Assembly: GCF_018812025.1 (NCBI RefSeq)
Contig: NC_063063.1
Coordinates: 6,822,942-6,886,941, forward strand
Origin: Megalobrama amblycephala
Lineage: Eukaryota > Chordata > Actinopteri > Cypriniformes > Xenocyprididae
Reading direction: 5' to 3'
Length of the DNA stretch: 64,000 nucleotides
Below the pieces are notes generated by a model. It worked only from the letters and a program-made list of their open reading frames with translations, searched no databases and was not told where the DNA came from. This document shows, piece by piece, positions 57,281 to 64,000 of this stretch. A program made the position numbers and the translations under genes. Numbering within the stretch: position 1 is the stretch's first letter; each line of letters begins with the position of its first letter.

Positions 57281-60193
57281 GAAGCGCCAGTCATCCAAAA
57301 GAGAGCAGAGAAAAACTGCATTTTTCATGGACAAAGCAAAAGTAACAAATACAGAATACTTTTAGATGTTAAATTGCTATTTGGAGCATTGGGATCGCTA
57401 GACGAGTACTTAATGAACAAATTTTTGTGAAAACCTCAAATTCGACCAAAGTTGACATTTTTCACTTGTAGCTCGAAATTAGCCCGTGCGCATTCCAACT
57501 CTTTTTGACAGCACGGGTCACATATTAGTAAGCACTGTTTCTGAACTTCCAGAAATGTCTCCATTGAAGTCTTGAGTTTTCTCCCGGGAACGAACATGTC
57601 ACAACTCCTCATTTAAATAATTCTCGCCACAAAGAAAAGGGGGCGAGGTCTGGTTGAATTGCGTTAGTAGTGTGTTTGCATTTCCTAAACAAGCTTGAAG
57701 TGGTTGACCAATCACAACACACTGGTCCAGCCAACCAATCAGAGCACATTGCGCTTTTCTGAAGGAGGGGCTTCATAGACACAGGAACTAAACAGAGATA
57801 CTGACAGACTGGGTAGAGAGGTGCTGCAACAATGTAAAATATGTGAAAAATAATGTGTTTTTGAACATTCAAGCATGAAAACCTATTCTAGTAGACCCAA
57901 AAACAAAATCAAGACTTTGTAAAAGGCCTAATTAGGCCTGTTTAAGTATTCTCAATAGAGTCAGTTTTCATTTCATGTTCATTTCACTCACATTCTGTTT
58001 GCCAGAAGATATAAATCAAAAGAGATCCAACAAGAGCTGATGGTGACAGTCTTAACCTAGCTGTCTAAACTATTTCTTTTCTCACAACCAGTGACCTTTG
58101 TTTAAACGGTAGCTTAGTTGAACTGTCTTGTAGCATGAAATTAAAGAGCTTTTCGGTTGCATGCGTTAGCTTAAGATGCCACTTAAGAGTAAGAGGAAAT
58201 TTGACCATCATCCAAGTTTCCCTGATCTTTAGTGGATCTGATCATTACTGAAAGCACTGGAACAGCAGTTAAAAAAATCTCAGTATAAACCGCAAACCCA
58301 TCAATATAACGCAAAACTGTTTATATATGGCTATTCCATCGCATTGTATATGTGCATCTACATCTACACTCATCATGGGTCATTCCATCTCAAGTGGTCC
58401 AAAAATTGTAATGCTGGTTGTAAAATTGCAAAACCACAATTTTTTCCCCCTCCCAGTTTAACGTGCTACAACATTTCTTTCTGATATGGTAGGAAATTGA
58501 ATTAAATTGAATGTGAAGGATTTTAATTGTGACAAGGTGATTGACTGGGCTGTTTAAACAGTGACAAGATGCATGTAACTCAGCGATAGAGTGTTCCATT
58601 AAAGACATAATTATGACGAAGTAGTATTAGTAGACCCAAAAGCTTGCCTACTCAAAAGTATGTACTTTTTCTTTACAAAAACAGTACATCCTTTTAGGGC
58701 ATACAATAAGTAGGCAAACTGGGACGTAGTAAAATGTATTTTTACTTCTGGAACCCTACTATTGCTCTCTATTGGACAGAAAGCTGACTGCCAGCCACTC
58801 CAGCCTCCTTCAGCTGTGTTCAAGGAGATAACCCCTGTCATTTCACATGTCTGCAAAGTTTGTGAATGTTTCATTTTTCAGACGGGGCTTGTCGTCTCTG
58901 ACATTCCTTTATCAGTGCAAACAGAGGTGCCAATGACAAACAAACAAAGGCTAGGGAAACACGACTGGACCTTCAAGGTATTGTCATGCTGCAATGTGTC
59001 TCCATCAGTGACACTGTTTCGTGTAAAACAAGATCCAAACTGCTATCAGTCACGCACAGACAGGCCTGACTGTCAAGAAAAAAGAGAGTCGGAAGTACTG
59101 AATTATGCCAGAAGGCTACTAAACAGTTATTAATACTGGCAGCTGAGCAAATAATGAATTTGAAGGTGAATATGACATATTATCACTGTGATTTTATTTC
59201 AGCTACTAGATGCCAAAGCAACATTTTTCGAACTTGATTTAACTAAAATAACTGAAAATAAAACTGAAATAAATTCAGAGGAAATATCTAAAATTAAGAT
59301 GATAAGTTTTACGTTTTTTTGTGTTCTTTTTTTACGTTTTGGAATTTTGTAATTTTTTTGCTTCATCGGAATGGGATGACACTTGTTGACTTTTGTTGCA
59401 TTAGCTATGTGAACATACAAAAAAATCATGGAAATGATTCAGATATGTTAAAGGGGTTGGGGAAAAAATGGTCACACTTGGCTCCTTCGTGGTCAGAAAA
59501 GACCGACATAGGAAATGAATGGGAAATACGAATAAATACGAAAACTTGGAGAATCATTTAGTGGTACAAACTACAATTCAACCACTTTGCAGAAAAAGCG
59601 CACAGCGATGAAGGGGTGACACTCTAAAATATCAACAGTGCAAAATAGACATTTTTTTTTAATTAAAAAATATAGCTTTTTATTGAATTTTAATGTTATG
59701 TGTAACAAAATGTCCACCTGTGTTCAGGTTTGACTGTAGTAAAATTAATGCAAAAAATGACACTTCAAATCAACATTAAAAAAAAATAAAAATCTAAACC
59801 TTGACAAAGTAGTCTTTGAGAATGTCTAAGTATAAAATCCAAATCCAAAACGTAATAAAAATAAGTATTTATGTCTAAAAACCCCCAAAGAATTTATAAG
59901 CTACTTTTTATAGAACTATATAGGGATGTAGTGATTAAGCCATGGCATTACATACGTTTTTCTTTTTTACTCCCACCAGATGGCATTCAAAAAAATTGGA
60001 TTTTAAATGCTCTCTATTTCAACATGGAATGCTGCTTTAATTGAAAAATAATTTTAAAATATATTAGAAAAAAATGTGTATTATTTTCAATGGTAAAAAA
60101 ATTGCTAATAAAAATGGTAAAAATATTGCATAGTACCATAAAATACCTTCATAATTTTAAATAATGACCAACAATTATTATTGAACAAAAATA

Positions 60194-60227
<34 letters not shown>

Positions 60228-61640
60228 ACAGTTTAAAGCATCGGTCACTTTTGCCAAGTGTGACCAGAGGGTTGAACAAGTCAAACAAAATAAGGTTTAT
60301 GCATAAAACAACATCAGAAGATTAGCTGTGTATTTCCTTCATTTTGCTTTTTAGCTTTTTGGGCCATAATCCAGCTGTATTGGGTGTTGCTTTGTGGTTA
60401 TTATGGTAAAATGCATTTCTTAATCAGTGTTTGCACAAAAATATTAAAAGTTCAGAGAATATATCTTGAATTAAGATTATTTTAAAGTTTTTTAAAGTCT
60501 AACAAAATGAGGTTTTTGCATAAAATAAGACAAGCTATTTGCCGATAACAGTTCACACAGCTTTGCTTCTTAAGTAAATGCATGTTCACTAAATGCTTGT
60601 TCTGAGTAGCTTTTAGTCTGTTACTATGTTGGTTGCCCAGGAACTCAAGAATACAAATTAAGATACCCATAAAACATAACACAATCACTATCCTCTATGT
60701 ATCAGCATAGCATTTAATGTATGTATATGTGTATCTAGAGACATTAAACTGCAGCACATTAGTGGACACACCAAAGCTGCTTTGCTGTCAGGCTCTAGTG
60801 TGGCAGCTTTCCAATACTGTATATATGCCATCACTAACAAAGGTAACGCTACAAAGTATATCTATCAAGCAAAGATTTATATTGCTGGCTAAAAGGGAAT
60901 GTGATCCAGTGTTGGTGCTGAGTTAACACTCAATACAGCAGGATTAGCTAAAAAGCAAAATGAATGAAATACTCGACTAATCCGCTGATGTAGGTGCACT
61001 GGGCCTCAGAACTCATCACATATGTTGTGAATAAGCTTCCTGAAGCCTCAGGGATATATTTAATGATGGTATCAGATGGTAGTACCATGGTATTACTCAG
61101 AGGGGAACCGTTAGGGCCCTCTAGGCCTTCAGAGAGGGCCTAAACTATTATAAAAATAATATTTACAAACTTTTAAATGATAGTTTAAAATGTAAGAACT
61201 TTTTTAATAAAAAGTCATCAGTTCTAATGTTATTGTAGGAATTTATAATTTGACAATAAACATCTACTGTAAAACTTTTTGAGGAAATAAACTCTTTAAA
61301 TCTGCTTATTCAGTTTGTGTTGTGTTGTGTTGACGTCCATTTTCTCCATATTAGGATTTTTCCGCCTAACGCTTCCAGCGTTTCAGCTTTGTGATTGGTG
61401 GTCCAGCTGTGAAATTACAGAGGGCCAAGCCATAATAAGTCAATGAGAGATGATGAGAATGAGAGATGACAAATGAGAGATGAGAGAACTTCAAATGACA
61501 TGAAATTGACCAATCATACTGTTCCTCTAAACGGGTGGGCCATAACCAACGTTATGACGCGTTCCACTCAGTGTGGGGAACACGATTGAGGAAAAAACCC
61601 CACTGATAAAATCGCTTAGTGAGGTCTTTTTCGCTTAGTG
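57281..61640. other. Intergenic segment, no gene recognised
   Basis: 57620-57920 resembles the interior of the 47349 element. 58762-59133 has a 123-codon open frame with no recognisable domain, judged chance. 60197-60224 is a 28-base A-run. The remainder is AT-rich and unassigned. Confidence 0.5.
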
Positions 61641-61654
61641 AGGTCTGATTGTGC

Positions 61655-61722
61655 TCTGACAACGGCAGTGATGTCTCGCACTCATTGAAGTATAAGTGCG
61701 AGACATCACTTCCGTTGTCAGA
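61655..61722. other. microRNA-like hairpin
   Basis: Left arm 61655-61682 (tctgacaacggcagtgatgt...) and right arm 61695-61722 (agtgcgagacatcacttccg...) pair with one mismatch in 28; the loop is cattgaagtata. Pairing resumes outside: cttagtgaggtctg to the left matches the complement of gaccttactaa to the right after a bulge. No known microRNA seed was recognised; a foldback MITE is equally possible. Confidence 0.75.
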
Positions 61723-61739
61723 CCTTACTAACCGAATGC

Positions 61740-63265
61740 TGAACGCAGCTGGACATAGTGGTGTATTAGAGGTAAAAAATTATATAAATACTGTTCGGTT
61801 TCTCGTACAAACCGATCATTTCATGTCTTAGGACATCAATGTGTCGTCATGAGCTGCAGGATTTCATTTGGATTTGTCTGTGCATGTTTATTTGACTCTT
61901 ATTTATAGAGTTCCCATTGACACGCATTATTTGACTGACAGACCGCAACGGTTGAAGTTAAAAATCATCATTTGTGTTCTACTGAAGAAACAAAGTCACC
62001 TACATCTTGGATGCGCTGGGGGTAAGCAGATAAACATCAAATTTTCATTTTTGGATGAACTATCCCTTTAATGAGGATGATATTGTTGTTAATTATTATC
62101 CACGGTGTTTTCAAGATTTTAAGTAAGTTAATTGGCAAAGGAAGACCTACACCAGAGCTTAATTTTGTGCAGAAAGCCAAGCTTTTTTAAAGCATTTCAA
62201 CCAAAGCAATTAAGCGAATGACAGCATCAATCAAGAAGGTAAAACTTTACTGCTGGAATTGTTTGCTGTTTGGGTAAATTATTTAAAATCGAATAGGTTA
62301 TGTGACTGATTTTATTCTGGCTGCCGCTGCCACTGTTTCATATATGTTAAGCTGTTATTTTGCAGAATTACTGGTCAGTCTGTAAATTTACTAGCATAAT
62401 GCACATTTGCTGTAATTCTGCATAATAGATTAGATTTCTCCCAAATCATAAGTTTAACTGTGCTAGTCTAATGACATGATTTATCATCAACATTGCTTGT
62501 TTGTGGTGGTGGATTCGCAAATGCCACAATCAATGTTCACTGATGATGCGGAAGTGTGCTTTGTTCTGAGCTCTGTCATGTGTCAGCTTACGTAAAATGT
62601 TGTTGGTTTTGTGGCCAGTTGTCACCATGTTCCGCTGAAATGATTGTGTGATGATGCAATTATTTGTAATGCAGATTTGCATTTTATTACTTTTTGTTTA
62701 ATTTTGGTGATAACTCTCACACTCACTCTGTTTGCTTGTGGAATTTCTTGTCAAAGGTAACATGCAGTATTATAGAAGAGGACACAGTAAGCTAGGCTGA
62801 ATTTAGGCTGAGTTTACTTTTTTCCAGGCGAGGGAAGGGGGTGAAAGGGTCAAGGTTCAAAAGTCACAGTTTGCTACTGGTATTACCATTATATACTATG
62901 GTACTGAATAACTGGCGTCACTTGAGTCTCTTTAGCCACAATATTGAGGGAGCGTCACTGTCACATGGACAGAGGTGCATGTATATGTGTTAGCAGATAG
63001 CCGTCACCCTCAATCTGCTGTCATGTCCATTCGCATAACTTCTTTCTCTCCAGCCCTTTCCCCATGCATCCATTACAGACAAGCCAAAGTCCTAGTGCCA
63101 AAATATCATCTGTCAGGATAATATTTCACAACAATGTAATTTTGCTGCATGAAATATTGTGAAAAGTGCAACCTAAATGATTAAAAAGGGAAAAGAAAAT
63201 TTTAGCTTTTCACATTTTAAGATGCCATTATATTACTGTGGTCTCGTTTATAATATATATATATG

Positions 63266-63320
<55 letters not shown>
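61740..63320. other. Intergenic segment with element end
   Basis: 61940-62067 is a right-end fragment of the TTAA-flanked family (tggatgaactatccct then TTAA at 62068-62071). 62100-63240 is unassigned. (GT)n at 63271-63308, flanked by TA repeats. Confidence 0.55.
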
Positions 63321-64000
63321 TAGGGCTGTCAAAATAACTCGTTAATTTCGATTAATTAATCAGAGAATAAATAACGCATTAAAAAAATAACGCAGATTAA
63401 TCCATTCCGTATTGACCTTTGAACCTGGAGCCGTTCTAGCCACCATTCGACTGTAAAATGAAGGAGGGAGTTTGTAAGGCCGAATCCATGTTTCACGAGG
63501 CACATTCGGAGAATGTTTTTCCTGAATAACCGTTGGGTGTGAATAGTGCTCAAAAGAACGTCACCTCATCTTCTCTGACAGGCACTCTGCACGTGCAGCT
63601 GACATAAACCACACTTTCAGTAAACAAAAAGAAAATCCTATCCAGTGGTGAAGTGTTTTCTGTGTTGACAAATCTTTTGCGATGTTGCAATGCGTCAACG
63701 TCCGCTAATGTCCAATTCGCGACCTAATGACTCATTTGAACAGATTCATTTTAATGAATCATGACAACAACTGATCTGTCCACACGGTCTATAATGAATC
63801 ATTTACTCATTTACTTTTTTTGCAAAGAGGGCAAAAAAGAATTACAGTGAGAGTGACAGGTACTTTATTGTCAGTATCGGGCTCGCAGATCACGTGGGTA
63901 GGGCACTTTTTACTGTTTGTGTGGATGATCATGTCTGTCACCACTGAAGACCATTTTTGAAAAAACCCTGCATTGATTCATTTGAATTGAAAAATATTTA
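63321..64000. mobile_element. hAT-like left terminus at window end (TAGGGCTGTCAA)
   Basis: TAGGGCTGTCAAAATAACTC with the following cgattaattaatc and aataacgcattaaaaaaataacgc blocks is a widespread vertebrate hAT-like non-autonomous repeat start. The right end is not in the window, so its extent is unknown. Confidence 0.5.

Noticed and set aside
58762..59133. 123-residue open frame on the plus strand
   Set aside because: No recognisable domain, no supporting splice sites or upstream promoter features, composition like its surroundings; judged chance, though not disproved.

Overview
The window is AT-rich, repeat-dense vertebrate DNA from a teleost fish, most probably a cyprinid (carp, goldfish or zebrafish relatives). 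The evidence is a multi-exon ankyrin gene with vertebrate splice sites, embedded in the hAT-like, TTAA-flanked, PIF/Harbinger-like and Tc1-like elements and microsatellites typical of cyprinid genomes. No prokaryotic genes, operons, CRISPR arrays or viral coding regions were found.

The only confident protein-coding gene is the 5' part of ank3 (ankyrin-G), on the minus strand. Eight exons run from 45383 down to 3208. The first coding exon begins MAHAASQLKK, the brain-type ankyrin-G N-terminus. It is followed by a 30.4-kb intron, the exon that opens the repeat domain, four exons of 99 nt (one ankyrin repeat each), one 186-nt exon and a 24-nt micro-exon. Paralog-diagnostic residues ([35 protein letters not shown]) fit ANK3 rather than ANK1 or ANK2, judged from memory of those families. 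The remaining ankyrin repeats, ZU5/UPA modules and death domain would lie beyond position 1.

Two things about the gene stand out. First, exon 2 is 103 nt where 102 is expected: one extra A in a short A-run brings in a stop three codons later. This is either an assembly error or a real lesion in one ank3 copy. Second, intron 1 holds at least two short ATG-started open segments that end in phase 0 at good splice donors (about 31.75-31.81 kb and 25.55-25.89 kb). These could be alternative first exons, since ankyrin genes commonly use several.

The rest is repeat landscape. 1-3207 is the intron downstream of the last visible exon. 3307-14793 are small introns with an AAGAG array, a five-copy repeat cluster, a large palindromic element, a probable solo LTR carrying a CAG/CCG expansion, and a 31-bp hairpin. 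14897-45266 (intron 1) holds nested transposons, a Tc1-like transposase remnant, tRNA-like segments, long inverted-repeat elements and long AT tracts. 45384-64000 is upstream of the known first exon: promoter and 5'UTR, then intergenic DNA with a 590-bp near-perfect palindrome, TTAA-flanked elements, a 977-bp hAT-like element with perfect 8-bp target duplication, and a microRNA-like hairpin. I saw no convincing second gene there.
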